In this document: one piece after another, positions 46,106-56,176 of the stretch
How the letters are laid out: every line of letters begins with the position of its first letter
How positions within the stretch are numbered: position 1 is the first letter of the stretch
Notes under the pieces: model-generated
The model's input: the letters and a program-made list of their open reading frames with translations, nothing else
Told to the model about the DNA's origin: nothing
Database searches by the model: none
Position numbers and translations under genes: made by a program
Source: Acidimicrobiaceae bacterium
GTDB lineage: Bacteria; Actinomycetota; Acidimicrobiia; Acidimicrobiales; RAAP-2
NCBI GenBank assembly: GCA_003133665.1
Contig: PKYK01000022.1
Location: 1 to 58,326, forward strand
Direction of reading: 5' to 3'
Length of the DNA: 58,326 bases

Positions 46106-46513
46106 GTGCTCGGGCGCAGGAGTTGCACCCCGGATGAGATTGACCACGCCAAGACCGCCATTGCCGAGCAACTGGCTGCTTACAAGAGGCTCGTGAAGGC
46201 TTCTTCCAGCACGACAGGCGTGCAGAGCAAATCCGTCCTTGCGGCCTTCGAAACGCTCTTCTTCAACAACATGACTCTCGTACTCGATCGATACTTCGTC
46301 CACCGACTGCGAATGGTGACGGGCAAGGACGCCAACCCACTGAACGAACGGGACGAAAGCCGATGGTGCCGTTCGAATGTGCTCGGAATTAGTAGTTGTT
46401 TGCGCTTGGCCGAGAGTGTAGGGTCTGCCAAGTATCTCTCTAACCCAACTCCAAACGGGGCAGGCGAAAGGCGAAGCAGCAATGGCAACTGTACTGATTT
46501 TCCACGAGGTTGA
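46106..46513 (+). pseudogene. C-terminally truncated conserved hypothetical protein
   Basis: GTG start 46106 after AAAGGATGGG. The N-terminal ~95 residues (CTPDEIDHAKTAIAEQLAAY, AAFETLFFNNMTLVLDRYFV, HRLRMVTGKDANPLNE) resemble a conserved actinobacterial hypothetical family I recall, in which the chain continues about 80 residues. Here the text loses likeness after NPLNE and runs into the next gene. Likely cut or frame-shifted; the reading is from memory of the family. Confidence 0.5.
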
Positions 46514-46742
46514 TGACGTAGAGCACTGGCTTGCGTCACCGCGTCGAGCAGACACCTTCGGGCCACTGGGGATCACGGCTCGCACCTTTGTTGACCCTGC
46601 GAAGACGCATCGGGTTGGATTAATTGTGGACGTTCCGGACATGGAGACGTTCCAACGTGTCATGGAGTCCGATGTCGGCGCCGAAGCCATGAAGTTCGAT
46701 GGCGTCCGACCTGACACCGTGGTTATTCTCGTTGAGAGTTAA
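46482..46742 (+). CDS. Conserved small protein, alpha-beta barrel-like
   Basis: 86 residues, MATVLIFHEVDDVEHWLASP. Features strand VGLIVDVPDMETFQRVMESD and MKFDGVRPDTVVILVE, a layout like dimeric alpha-beta-barrel (Dabb/YCII-type) proteins; exact family unsure. Starts inside the end of the preceding truncated frame. Confidence 0.65.
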   Translation: MATVLIFHEVDDVEHWLASPRRADTFGPLGITARTFVDPAKTHRVGLIVDVPDMETFQRVMESDVGAEAMKFDGVRPDTVVILVES

Positions 46743-46988
46743 TGCACTGCTCTTGATGGACGGCCTCGTTAGGGCCTAGCGATTCCTCGACAGCTCTCGG
46801 TGGAGCGACTCGAGTCGCGCCCAACAGATTCCCAGAACTGATCGCGGACAAGGCGGTGGCTTCACAGTGAGCCCTACGCTTCGCCGGAGAGTTCATCGAC
46901 TGGATCATGGCCTTGCGGAATTGTGCCGCCCGAAAGCGGGACTCGGAGTCGATGCGCCGAATTGTCCAAATTGTGGCATGATGCTGAA

Positions 46989-47360
46989 ATGATCGATCAT
47001 TTGTCTATCCAATGTGCCGATGTGGCTTCCAGCGCCCATTTCTATGACGCCGTACTCGCACCTCTCGGTGGGAAGCGCGTGATGGATTTTGGCGCGGTCA
47101 TTGGATTTGGAATTCCACCGAGGCCGACATTCTGGATCGGCCCGCAAACGAGCGGTGAGGGATTTCGTGAATCCCACGTCGCCTTCGTTGCGCCAAACCG
47201 GGGTGCCGTAGAGGCGTTCTTCGACGCTGCAGTGCGGGACGGGGCGGAAATCTTGCACGCTCCGAGACTGTGGCCCGAGTATCACGAGGATTACTTTGGA
47301 GCCTTCGTGCGCGATCCCGACGGGAACAACGTTGAGGCGGTGTGTCACTCGCCTGAGTAG
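46989..47360 (+). CDS. VOC-family (glyoxalase-like) protein
   Basis: 123 residues from ATG 46989. MIDHLSIQCADVASSAHFYD, HVAFVAPNRGAVEAFFDAA, YHEDYFGAFVRDPDGNNVEAVCH give the usual VOC order and metal ligands (His3 area, His, Glu near the end). Single unit, substrate unknown. Confidence 0.85.
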   Translation: MIDHLSIQCADVASSAHFYDAVLAPLGGKRVMDFGAVIGFGIPPRPTFWIGPQTSGEGFRESHVAFVAPNRGAVEAFFDAAVRDGAEILHAPRLWPEYHEDYFGAFVRDPDGNNVEAVCHSPE

Positions 47361-47525
47361 TTGACGCCAATCGGATCTCCGAGGCGGTGCCGGCGAGACT
47401 TCCTGCCCACATTCGTAGCGGCGCGAGATGGGCCTGGCGCGACTTCCAGTCCCGTGACGCAGGATGCTTCAACTGTGGAGATCTCCTTGCCGACCCCATG
47501 GCGAGAGCCGTGTTGAGGGTTCTGC

Positions 47526-48122
47526 TTAATGACTGAGGGATTCACGGGCCTCACGGATGGCGTAGTAGAGGAGGGCGTAGCCGGCGAGGGGATCGGCCCA
47601 CCACCAGCCAACGAAGGCATTCAACAAGAGTCCGGCGAGCACTACTGTGGCCAGGATTCCGTCAATCATGGTGATCCGGCCTTCGGTTTCCAAAACGGGA
47701 TTGCCTAACGCCGCTCCAGTCCTTGCCTTGCCGCTTGCGAGAGCGAACATGACCACGGCGGTGAGCGCTGTCCACACAATTCCGAAAGTACTGTGATGTG
47801 GATGAAAGCCGATTGCTAGCACGATCGTGCTTTGAACCGCCAAGTAGACCGATAGGACTACGAAGGCTGACCCGATCAGCCGCATGGCTCTGCGCCGTCG
47901 AATCTGTGCAACGTCAGCGAGTTCCCAGAGCACCACCGCGGATGCACCGATCTCGATGCAGCTGTCCAAGCCGAATCCAGCCAATGCGACCGATCGCGCG
48001 TTTATTGCCGCGAAAGCGAGGACAATGACACCGACGAGGTTCCAGATGAGGGTGATTATTTCAAGTTGTTGACCACGGCGCAGCAAGCGGTGACTGCTCT
48101 TCCCATCGAGTCCGTCGCTCAC
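47526..48122 (-). CDS. Cation diffusion facilitator-like membrane protein
   Basis: 198 residues, five to six membrane segments. GFGLDSCIEIGASAVVLWEL holds an Asp in the position of the CDF HxxxD/DxxxD site; DGILATVVLAGLLLNAF and WWADPLAGYALLYYAIREA are further family marks. Short, lacking the cytoplasmic C-terminal domain of full CDF proteins, so it resembles the small cobalt/zinc-type group. Metal unknown. Confidence 0.8.
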   Translation of the reverse strand: MSDGLDGKSSHRLLRRGQQLEIITLIWNLVGVIVLAFAAINARSVALAGFGLDSCIEIGASAVVLWELADVAQIRRRRAMRLIGSAFVVLSVYLAVQSTIVLAIGFHPHHSTFGIVWTALTAVVMFALASGKARTGAALGNPVLETEGRITMIDGILATVVLAGLLLNAFVGWWWADPLAGYALLYYAIREARESLSH

Positions 48123-48199
48123 CAGTGAATTCTAGTGCCCCAGGTCCCGGGAGCAGGGTTACGCGATCACGAGTGGCGGTCGGTGACGACCTTCCGTCA

Positions 48200-51100
48200 T
48201 CAGTTGCCGAATACCCGGCCGATCATGGTCCTCGCCTCGGCGGCGGGTACCGCCGGCGAGAAGAGGTAGCCCTGGCCGAGTTCACAGTTCAGATCACGGA
48301 GTTGCTCTAGCTGTTCTTGCGTCTCGATCCCTTCGGCGAGCATGACCATCTGGAGCCTGTTGCCGAGTGAGACGATTGTCTCGAGGAGGGTCTCGTTGTG
48401 GGCGCTGTCGTTTGATGGGTTGATGAAATACTGGTCGATCTTGATGATCTTCGGGTTCAACAGTACGAGGTAGGAAAGCGAAGAGAAGCCCGTTCCGAAG
48501 TCGTCAAGCGCGATCCCGATGCCCAGGCTTCTGAACTGCTCCATCACGCCCAGCGTTTCGACGATGTCAAGAAGTGCGACACTCTCGGTTATCTCAAGGA
48601 TGAGTCGCCCGGGCGCGAGTCCGCTGGCGGTGAGCACCTCCACAATCATCGGCACGAGCCCGGGGTCTCGAAACTGGTGGGCGGAGAGGTTGACCGTGAC
48701 GTAGGGCGCATCGGTCTGCGGACCCGCCGATTCCCAGGAGGTTGCCGCAGCCACTGCTTCGTGGAGCGCGAAGGAGCCAAGCTCCAATATGAGTGAACTC
48801 TTCTCGGCCAGGGGAATGAACAACGCGGGGGACACCCACCCACGCTCGGGGTGTTCCCATCGCATCAACGCCTCGTAACCGACGACTTCGGTGGTCGTGA
48901 GATCCACAATCGGCTGGTAGTGCATTGAGAGTTCGCCCACTTGAAGAGCGTGATGGAGTTCCTGCACGAGCGCGAAGCGGTTGACCGCCTGTTGGTGCAT
49001 GCTCGGCGTGAAGAGTGCGTAACTCCCCGCGTGCTGTCGTTTGGCCTCGTAGAGCGCCACGTCGGCATTTTGGACGAACTCGCTGCCATCCTCGCTCTCT
49101 CCGTCCCAGACCACAATGCCGATGCTCGCGTGCTGTTCGAGATGCACCCCACCAAAAGAGAATGGCTCGGCCAGCACCGCGAGGAGCCGGTCCGCCACCT
49201 CTTCGGCCTCGTCGGTCGACTTCAGCCCCTCGGCCAGGTAGAGGAATTCGTCGCCCCCGAGACGGCACAGTGTGTCGGAAGATCGCGTCACCAGTTCGAA
49301 GCGTCGCGCGATTCCCTTCAGCAGTTCGTCACCAACGAGGTGGCCGTGAGTGTCGTTTACGCCTTTGAAGTCATCGAGGTCCAACATCAAGACGGCGCCC
49401 ATTCCGCCCTGGCGCGCAATTCGTGCGTGCGCGTGGGACAGTCGGTCCTCGAAGAGCGCCCGGTTGGCGAGCCCGGTGAGCGGATCGTGGAGCGCCTGAT
49501 GGGACAGCTGGAGGGTGAGCGCCCGTTCCTCGGTAATGTCGCGTTCGGACGACACGAAGTAGAGCGTCTTTCCGGTCGCGTCACGGGCTGCGGATCTCGA
49601 CACTTCCGAGACGATGACTCGACCGTCCTTTCGGAGGTAGCGCTTCTCGTAGCGCAACTGGTCCACCTCGTCCGCGGCCAAACGCTGGTGGGTCTCTTCA
49701 GTGATGCCTATGTCCTCGGGATAGGTGAATTGCTTCGAATCGTGACCGAGGAGTTCCTCCCGGGTGAATCCGACCATCTCGCAGAATGCCTCGTTCACTC
49801 CGATCGCCAGGTCATTGAGATCGCTGAAGACCATGGGGGACATGTTGTCCTCGAACGCAAGACGAAAACGCTGTTCTGACTCGGTGAGGGCGTGCTCTAT
49901 CTCCCTCAGATTGGTCATCGCGATCGTGGTCTCTTCCAGCGCCGATTCGGTCTTCTGTACCGAGTGCACGTGGGCAATGGCGAGTTCGGCTTCGCGAACG
50001 ATCTCTTCGAGCTCCTTGACCATCATCTCATCAAAGGCGTGCACGTAACGGTCGTAGACGATCAAGACTGCCTGTTGTGATCCGAACTTGATTGGAATGG
50101 CGACCGATGAGCCGAACCCGAATTGGGAAGCCCGCTGCCGCCACGGCTCATACTGGGCTTGATGAGCCAGGTCGTCGACCACCTGGCTCACATCGCTTCG
50201 CAGCGCCGTTCCGGTAGGCCCCAATCCGCTCTCATTTGACCCCCACCAGGACTCCATCTCGCCGTAGAGGTAGTCGGTGGCTCCCGAAGCGCAGAGAATA
50301 TTGACGCCGTCCCCTCCGCCGGCTGAAGCCTCTCCTATCCAGGCAAGCGCGTAGTTTCCTTGATCAATGAGGACGTCGCACAGCTGTTGCAAGAACTCGG
50401 CGTCGTCGATTGCTTGCATCGCGATCTTGCCAACTTCCGCCAGCAAGTGCAGCATGTGATCTCGCTGCACTCGTTCGGTGATGTCACGCTCGGAGATGAC
50501 GAAGTAGAGCACCTTGCCGGCGGCGTCACGTGCGGCAGACCTCGACACCTCGGCGATGATCACCCGCCCGTTCTTCTGCAGGTATCGCTTGACGTAGCGC
50601 ACCTGCTCGGCTTCGCCTTCGACTATCTGCCGACGAGACTCTTCGGTGATTCCCACGTCGTCGGGAAAAGTGAACGGCTTCGAGTCGCGCCCGAACAACT
50701 CGTCTCGGGTGAGCCCGAGCATCTGACAAAACGCATCGTTTGCCGCAATGACCTGGTCCTCGAGGTCCGTGAAGATCATAGGTGCCATGTTGCCCTCGAA
50801 GGCGAGTCGGAAGCGTTCTTCGGACTCGGCCAGGGCGTTCCGCGCCTCCCTCTCGGCGTTGATTGCGGCGATGCTCTGCTCGAGGGATGATTCAGTCTGT
50901 TGCATTGTGCGCACGTGGGCTGCGCCGAATTCGACCTCCCGCACGATCTCTTCGAGCCCGAGCACGGTCACCTCGTTGAACGCAATGATGTGCCGGTCGT
51001 AGATAGAGAGTACGGCTGGGCGTTCCAGGGAGAAGGGGATGGCGAGCGCTGAAGAGAGTCCGATCTCCATCGAACGCTCCAGCCACGGTTTGAAGCTCGA

Positions 51101-51751
51101 CTGACTGCCAAAGTCGTTGGCGACCTGCGTCAGCCCGGTGCGCAGAGCTGTCCCGGTCGGCCCTCGGCCTATGTCCTTCGAGTCCAACGTCGAGATCATG
51201 CCTTCGTAGAGGTACTCAGTAGCTCCAGCCGCGTAAGCAATTTCGACGTCGCCTTCGTCATTCCCGGTCGGAAATCCAACCCACGCAAGGGCGTAATCAC
51301 CCTTGTCGACGAGCACTTCGCAGAGGTGCTGAAGCAACTCGGCTTCATCGTTGGCGAACATCACGAATCGGTTGGCCTCGGTCAGCAGCCGCAGCAAGTG
51401 TTCCTTTTGCACTCGATCCGAGACGTCGACGAATGAACTAATGACACCCTGTACCTGTCCGTCGATAGTGGCGAGACGGCTGTCGATGGATATCCACCGC
51501 CTCGCCGATCCCAGATTGTCGATGCCCATTACGACGTCTGCCATGGAATCACCGCTTCGCAGTGTGACCATTGCGGGATGTTCCTCGCCGGGAAAAGGCG
51601 TTCCGTCCTCGTGGACGGAGGCCCAATGAGGACCAACAGATGTAAGGCCTATTAATTGGTCCCGAGAGAGACCCAGCAACATTGTCGCCGCGTCATTGCA
51701 GTCAATGATCGTGCCGCTAACGTCTTGGATGACGAGACCCGTCGTGGTCAT
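48200..51751 (-). CDS. PAS-GAF-PAS-GAF-PAS-GGDEF-EAL bifunctional c-di-GMP protein
   Basis: 1183 residues. Sensor half has a PAS-GAF unit that is clearly duplicated: HLLRLLTEANRFV.. and HMLHLLAEVGKIA.. start the two GAFs, and each is followed by a PAS ending SEVSRSAARDAxGKxLYFV. GGDEF domain has RLGGDEFLYL at about residue 831, and EAL domain has YEALMRWEHP at about 958, with EITESV, DDFGTGFSSL, KIDQYF and EGIET. Both active motifs look whole, so synthesis and hydrolysis of c-di-GMP are both possible. GAF/PAS ligands unknown. No membrane segment, hence cytoplasmic. Confidence 0.92.
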   Translation of the reverse strand: MTTTGLVIQDVSGTIIDCNDAATMLLGLSRDQLIGLTSVGPHWASVHEDGTPFPGEEHPAMVTLRSGDSMADVVMGIDNLGSARRWISIDSRLATIDGQVQGVISSFVDVSDRVQKEHLLRLLTEANRFVMFANDEAELLQHLCEVLVDKGDYALAWVGFPTGNDEGDVEIAYAAGATEYLYEGMISTLDSKDIGRGPTGTALRTGLTQVANDFGSQSSFKPWLERSMEIGLSSALAIPFSLERPAVLSIYDRHIIAFNEVTVLGLEEIVREVEFGAAHVRTMQQTESSLEQSIAAINAEREARNALAESEERFRLAFEGNMAPMIFTDLEDQVIAANDAFCQMLGLTRDELFGRDSKPFTFPDDVGITEESRRQIVEGEAEQVRYVKRYLQKNGRVIIAEVSRSAARDAAGKVLYFVISERDITERVQRDHMLHLLAEVGKIAMQAIDDAEFLQQLCDVLIDQGNYALAWIGEASAGGGDGVNILCASGATDYLYGEMESWWGSNESGLGPTGTALRSDVSQVVDDLAHQAQYEPWRQRASQFGFGSSVAIPIKFGSQQAVLIVYDRYVHAFDEMMVKELEEIVREAELAIAHVHSVQKTESALEETTIAMTNLREIEHALTESEQRFRLAFEDNMSPMVFSDLNDLAIGVNEAFCEMVGFTREELLGHDSKQFTYPEDIGITEETHQRLAADEVDQLRYEKRYLRKDGRVIVSEVSRSAARDATGKTLYFVSSERDITEERALTLQLSHQALHDPLTGLANRALFEDRLSHAHARIARQGGMGAVLMLDLDDFKGVNDTHGHLVGDELLKGIARRFELVTRSSDTLCRLGGDEFLYLAEGLKSTDEAEEVADRLLAVLAEPFSFGGVHLEQHASIGIVVWDGESEDGSEFVQNADVALYEAKRQHAGSYALFTPSMHQQAVNRFALVQELHHALQVGELSMHYQPIVDLTTTEVVGYEALMRWEHPERGWVSPALFIPLAEKSSLILELGSFALHEAVAAATSWESAGPQTDAPYVTVNLSAHQFRDPGLVPMIVEVLTASGLAPGRLILEITESVALLDIVETLGVMEQFRSLGIGIALDDFGTGFSSLSYLVLLNPKIIKIDQYFINPSNDSAHNETLLETIVSLGNRLQMVMLAEGIETQEQLEQLRDLNCELGQGYLFSPAVPAAEARTMIGRVFGN

Positions 51752-52251
51752 CTTGGCGAACTCGCTCGCGAATAGAAGCGATCGCAGATTCCACTGCTGA
51801 CCGTCTTCCGAAAGGGTGTCAGTCGTAGGAAGTCCCCCCTAATGATTTCGCAACGAATTGAAAACTGAGTTTACTCTTCCGATCCGCGCCAACGGGACTC
51901 GTTGGAGAGTTTTTACAAAGTCGCAACTGGACGTGTCCGCAGAGTCGATCGAGGTCACTCGAATCGCGGACGCAACTTGGCGGTCTCCATCTTTCGATGA
52001 ATTGTCCATTTTCATACGTGACTCTCGCAACGCTGCACGATGGAGCACCCGGAACGTTCCGCCGAGAAGTGTTGACTGTGCGCTATGAAGTACGTGCTAC
52101 TGCCGTGCTTCCTGGTTCGCGGTCACCAACAACGACAATCTGAATCGTCGAGAATGTCGAAGCTCAGCTTCATCCATTGCCCCATCCGAGAACGAGATGC
52201 CGTCTCAGTCGAAATTGGCGACATCGGCAAGAATGAGGGACTGGTTCCCGT
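51752..52251. other. Gap between the GGDEF-EAL and RidA genes
   Basis: 500 bases. A 76-codon plus-strand frame at 51858 lacks a ribosome site and likeness; not called. The GGDEF-EAL promoter is expected here. Confidence 0.45.
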
Positions 52252-52710
52252 TCAGTCGGAATGCAGTTGGGCGGTCAACTCAATTTCGACGGCAATGTCA
52301 AAAGGCAATTCCGCAAGACCCACGGCGCTGCGCGTATGGCGACCAGCTTCGCCGAAGATTTCCACGAGCAGGTCTGAACAACCGTCAATCACTGCCGGCG
52401 TCTGGTTGAATCCGGGCGCGACATTGACCATTCCGAATACTTTGACGATCCGGGCGATACGCTCCAGACCGCCTAGTTCGGACTGCAACGTCGCCAATAT
52501 CGAGAGCGCCGTGACTTGAGCAGCGTGTTGTGCCTCCTGAAGAGTCAGATCGGCACCGACCTTCCCTCTTATGATGTCGGATCCGCTGATGGGACCATGA
52601 CCGCCAACGTAAACCATGTCGCCAATGACCACGCAGCCGAGGTAGTTACCCGCCGGAGGAAAAACCGGCGGAAGTTCTATTCCGAGCGATCTGAGTTTCT
52701 CTGCAATCAT
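52252..52710 (-). CDS. RidA-family protein
   Basis: 152 residues. MIAEKLRSLGIELPPVFPPAGNY, then VYVGGHGPISGS, AAQVTALSILATLQSELGG, FGMVNVAPGFNQTPAV and AVGLAELPFDIAVEIELTAQ match the YjgF/RidA fold, Atu1372-like subgroup. Some members hydrolyse reactive enamine/imine intermediates; the needed Arg is not clearly placed, so activity is uncertain. Confidence 0.88.
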   Translation of the reverse strand: MIAEKLRSLGIELPPVFPPAGNYLGCVVIGDMVYVGGHGPISGSDIIRGKVGADLTLQEAQHAAQVTALSILATLQSELGGLERIARIVKVFGMVNVAPGFNQTPAVIDGCSDLLVEIFGEAGRHTRSAVGLAELPFDIAVEIELTAQLHSD

Positions 52711-52916
52711 GGGCGCAGACTACACGGTCCGGATTTCGAGTGGTGACGCAGCTCCCGCAATCCGAACCCGATATCAGAGACCGCCTGCCACAGTAGGCCC
52801 ACGACGGGCCTGATCACTTGCGGCCCCTGAACACTCAGAACCACGCGTTGCCGTCCGGAGGGCAGAAGGAGGGCAGCGATGCAATCTGGTCGGAGTACAA
52901 ACTACTGTCTTCGCGC

Positions 52917-53216
52917 ATGAGCGAAGGATCGTCTGGCGTGGATCCCGGACTCTACGTGGTCTACCTGGGCGGCGACCCTGCACCAGGTCGCGTCGGTGAG
53001 GATCACGAAGTCGTCGTCGTGGTGGCCACTGACGTAGTTGAGGCCCGCAAGGCCGCCCGATCCAAGTGGGGTGGGCAGTCGCGTCCCCATGTCGACGCGG
53101 CGAAGAGCATCGGTGATGTCGATGGTTACCTGATCCATCTCGAGCCGACGGATATCGCCGATTCGGATGAGGTCGGCGTGACGTACGAATCGCCAGACGG
53201 TTCATCGGACAGTTGA
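52917..53216 (+). CDS. DUF1543-like protein
   Basis: 99 residues from ATG 52917. GLYVVYLGGDPAPGRVGEDHEVVVVVA, ARSKWGGQSRPHVDA and VDGYLIHLEP are the DUF1543 pattern. Function unknown. Short N-terminal tail (MSEGSSGVDP) may be flexible. Confidence 0.78.
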   Translation: MSEGSSGVDPGLYVVYLGGDPAPGRVGEDHEVVVVVATDVVEARKAARSKWGGQSRPHVDAAKSIGDVDGYLIHLEPTDIADSDEVGVTYESPDGSSDS

Positions 53217-53334
53217 CGTTCCACAGCCACCGTTTCCCGTCACTTTCGTCATCGTGAGATTCACGTCATGATCACGCCATGAGGTGCCGAGCGCACGTTC
53301 ACCCGTCGTTCTTTGGTCGCTAGGATTCTTCTCC

Positions 53335-53703
53335 ATGCGCCGAATCTCGACGGTCATCGACCTAGTCATTGTCGTGCTCTTTGTGAGCATTGGCAGATCG
53401 GTTCACGATCATGGCGTCAGTCTTGCCGGGCTCACTTCCACCGCCTGGCCGTTCGTTGCTGGGCTGATCATTGGCTGGCTGATAGTGATGATACGACGAC
53501 GATCCGGCGTTGCTCCGTTGGACGGCCTCATTGTTAGCCTTGCCACCGTGTCTGTCGGGATGATCTTGCGCGTGATATCAGGCCAGGGAACTGCCGCTGC
53601 ATTCATTCTGGTGGCGCTGGCGTTTCTGGGTGCGATGATGATCGGTTGGAGGGTGGTGTTGGCTGGATTCAGACGCTCGCGTAGCGCTGGCGGCGCTGCG
53701 TGA
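53335..53703 (+). CDS. DUF3054-like membrane protein
   Basis: 122 residues from ATG 53335. Four membrane segments; VIDLVIVVLFVSIGRSVHDHG, WPFVAGLIIGWL and FILVALAFLGAMMIGWRV match DUF3054, common in Actinobacteria. Function unknown. Confidence 0.88.
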   Translation: MRRISTVIDLVIVVLFVSIGRSVHDHGVSLAGLTSTAWPFVAGLIIGWLIVMIRRRSGVAPLDGLIVSLATVSVGMILRVISGQGTAAAFILVALAFLGAMMIGWRVVLAGFRRSRSAGGAA

Positions 53704-53984
53704 GCATTGATCCATCAAAGCAAGTCTGGACCGTAACCGGCGCGCACTCCAATGTGACTGGCTCAACGGTGACCGGTCTCCAGTTTCCGTAAAATCAGGT
53801 GCGCGCAGAGAGGCGAGCAGTTGCCGAAAAGTAGGGTGACTTAGCCTCAATCCACCGAAGGTCAGGCTAATGGTGAGCGTTCGTCAGACGCGACGTGACA
53901 GGCTGGCCAGACACGCCCAACGCGCTGCCGAGCGTTCGCGCACGGAGAAGCGCGAAGAGGCGAGTGCGTAAGTAACCACGCAAC

Positions 53985-54887
53985 TTACGTCCGTCGGCTC
54001 CACGCGAGGACGTTTCGCTTGGTCCTCGAGAGGTGAAAGAGAACCTTTTGGTAGAGGTAAATTCGAAAGAATCTCCGTACGGCAAATTTGGCAATGTACA
54101 CGTATTTGTTGCCGATGTCGAAGTTCTCCTTCACGAACTGTTCGTGCTTCAGTATGAATCGCCAGTTGTTCGTGACCGCCCACCGCTCGTAGCGTAAACC
54201 GGCAACGGCGTGAACGCCTCCTCGATCATCGGTGATCTCAAAGTTGAAACAGATCGCATGCGGGCAGCAGAAGAGCTTGTAGCCGAGTTCTCGTGCACTC
54301 AACTGGAAATCGGTTTCCTCTCGCCAGAAGTTCCCTTCATATCGTTCATCGAAGCGGACATGGCGAAACACGGACGTTCTGGCGAGTACCGGACTCGCCA
54401 CGATGGGTTCTTCCGCGTCATCGATGATCCTCATGCTGGTTTCGACCTCAATCGTCCTCATATTCACGTAGGGACCACGGAGCCGGTCGGTTCTTTCTAT
54501 CGATTGCTCGGCGGTTTCGGTTTCTCTGCGAAAGATGTTTCTCCCACAAATGATGTCGGCGCCGTCTTGTGCCATGTGGGTGGAGAGAGTTTTCAAGAAG
54601 TCAGTCGTTAACTCGAGATCGTCCTCGCCAATGAAAATGTAGTCACATCGCGCGGCGTCGATTCCTCGATTCTTCGTATACGGAACACCCCTGTTGACAC
54701 CATTGTCTAAGTAGCGCACGGTCGGATTGGTGGTGCAGTAGGCCTCTAAGAATTCAAGAGTGCCGTCGGTGCTCCCGTCGACCACGACGATGATCTCCTT
54801 AACCTCGTCTTGCATGAGGAACGACGGGAGCACTCGCCGTAGATATGTCAGCCGGTCTTTAGTGGGAATGATTATCGATACGTCCAT
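53985..54887 (-). CDS. Glycosyltransferase family 2 protein
   Basis: 300 residues. MDVSIIIPTKDRLTYLRRVLPS is the GT2 N-terminus; IIVVVDGSTDGTLEF holds the nucleotide-sugar Asp; IFIGEDDLELT is the DxD-like site (EDD). A C-terminal region with WREETDFQLSARELGYKLF matches the acceptor half. The base composition is visibly more A/T-rich than the core genes. Lies immediately downstream of the flippase, 5 bases apart, as in surface-glycan clusters. Confidence 0.9.
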   Translation of the reverse strand: MDVSIIIPTKDRLTYLRRVLPSFLMQDEVKEIIVVVDGSTDGTLEFLEAYCTTNPTVRYLDNGVNRGVPYTKNRGIDAARCDYIFIGEDDLELTTDFLKTLSTHMAQDGADIICGRNIFRRETETAEQSIERTDRLRGPYVNMRTIEVETSMRIIDDAEEPIVASPVLARTSVFRHVRFDERYEGNFWREETDFQLSARELGYKLFCCPHAICFNFEITDDRGGVHAVAGLRYERWAVTNNWRFILKHEQFVKENFDIGNKYVYIAKFAVRRFFRIYLYQKVLFHLSRTKRNVLAWSRRT

Positions 54888-54892
54888 ACTGG

Positions 54893-56176
54893 TTACGTAT
54901 CCTCCATCGCGAAGTTGTGGCGAACACCAACAACTATTCCGCCTCCAACGAACAAGACGAAATTGACGACCTCGCCGTAGACCCAGCCAATGGCCATCCC
55001 GGTCAAATTATGTGCAAAGAAGAGGCAGTAGAAGATAACGACGGCCGCATTGAGAACATTTACAACGGTGATGTACATCACCTTTCTGTAGAGCTGCAGT
55101 ACGGAGCCGGTTATGTAATTCGCAACGCCGACGAGCGCGAATATTGTCATGAGCCGCAGAATATGCTCGGCGGAAGTGTAATTACCATGAAAGAGCCGCA
55201 AAATAGAAGACGCGAAAATGAACACCGCAGCCGCTAAAGGGATTAGGAGGCCATACATCGTCCCCGACGCCTTCTTCAAGAAATGGGTGATGGTTCCTCT
55301 GGCGTTCGCCATTTCCGCAAACATTGCCTGGTTTATAGACGCGCTCACCATCAGCAGGAAATTGATGATCTGCATGGCCACGTACCACAAAGCTCCCGGC
55401 ACCGGTCCTAATTTGGCGACAACGATAATGGGCAGCACGCTCGTGGGAAGGCCGCCAATAAGGTCCGAGGCGTAACTACCGATCGCGAATTGCCATTTGC
55501 CCTCCATGCTCTCTCGCGATGGTTTCACTCGAAACTCAAATCCGTGTTTCAGGGTTAAGAGGAAAACTGACACGATTATCGCGACGATTGCACCCGCCAA
55601 TTGGGCGCTGAAGATTCCAATAAAACCTGATCCGATTACAAATATCGGAAAGATCAATCTTGTAACGCTAAAGAGCGAACTTTCGATCAAGGTTCCCGAT
55701 GACTTTCGAATCGCAATGAACGCATTGTCGAAAAGATTCTTCACCGACATGAGCAGCACGGTGGCAATGAAAATCACAACGGTCAATGAATTGGCATGCT
55801 TGATACCGAAGGTTCGCAAAAAGAAGCTCATGCCAACTCCACACAGCACAGCGGCTCCTAGCGTGAGCAGGAGCTTGGTGACGAGGTCCTGTGACTTATT
55901 CTCTGATCGCCCGAGAAACCTGACCATCGTTCGGTTCATTCCCAAATTCGAAAACGCGGTCGCGACGCCGAGGGCTCCCATGAGCGAGGTTGAATAGCCG
56001 AAAGCTCGTTGGCTGAAGAGGTGAGCACAGATGATCACAAAGAAGAATCCGGTGACGGTCGAGAAGCCCATATTCACCAGTAGGAACAATGAATTCCGGT
56101 AGAAACTATCGCGGACTGCGTGTTTGTAGACGCCTCTTACATACGCAGCGATGGTTCGGGCGCCATGAGATTCCAC
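54893..56176 (-). CDS. Polysaccharide flippase (Wzx/MATE-type) membrane protein
   Basis: 427 residues, GTG start at 56176, with about 12-14 membrane segments (SLFLLVNMGFSTVTGFFFVI, GAIVAIIVSVFLLTLKHG, and others). GYSTSLMGALGVATAFSNLGMNRTM is typical of the polysaccharide biosynthesis/MOP transporter family. Probably moves lipid-linked glycan across the membrane, working with the GT2. Low GC relative to the core suggests transfer. Confidence 0.88.
   Translation of the reverse strand: MESHGARTIAAYVRGVYKHAVRDSFYRNSLFLLVNMGFSTVTGFFFVIICAHLFSQRAFGYSTSLMGALGVATAFSNLGMNRTMVRFLGRSENKSQDLVTKLLLTLGAAVLCGVGMSFFLRTFGIKHANSLTVVIFIATVLLMSVKNLFDNAFIAIRKSSGTLIESSLFSVTRLIFPIFVIGSGFIGIFSAQLAGAIVAIIVSVFLLTLKHGFEFRVKPSRESMEGKWQFAIGSYASDLIGGLPTSVLPIIVVAKLGPVPGALWYVAMQIINFLLMVSASINQAMFAEMANARGTITHFLKKASGTMYGLLIPLAAAVFIFASSILRLFHGNYTSAEHILRLMTIFALVGVANYITGSVLQLYRKVMYITVVNVLNAAVVIFYCLFFAHNLTGMAIGWVYGEVVNFVLFVGGGIVVGVRHNFAMEDT

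Noticed and set aside
51858..52088. 76-residue plus-strand ORF upstream of RidA
   Set aside because: Weak ribosome site and no likeness; treated as chance.
54210..54611. Plus-strand ORF inside the GT2 gene
   Set aside because: Shadow of the clear glycosyltransferase on the other strand.
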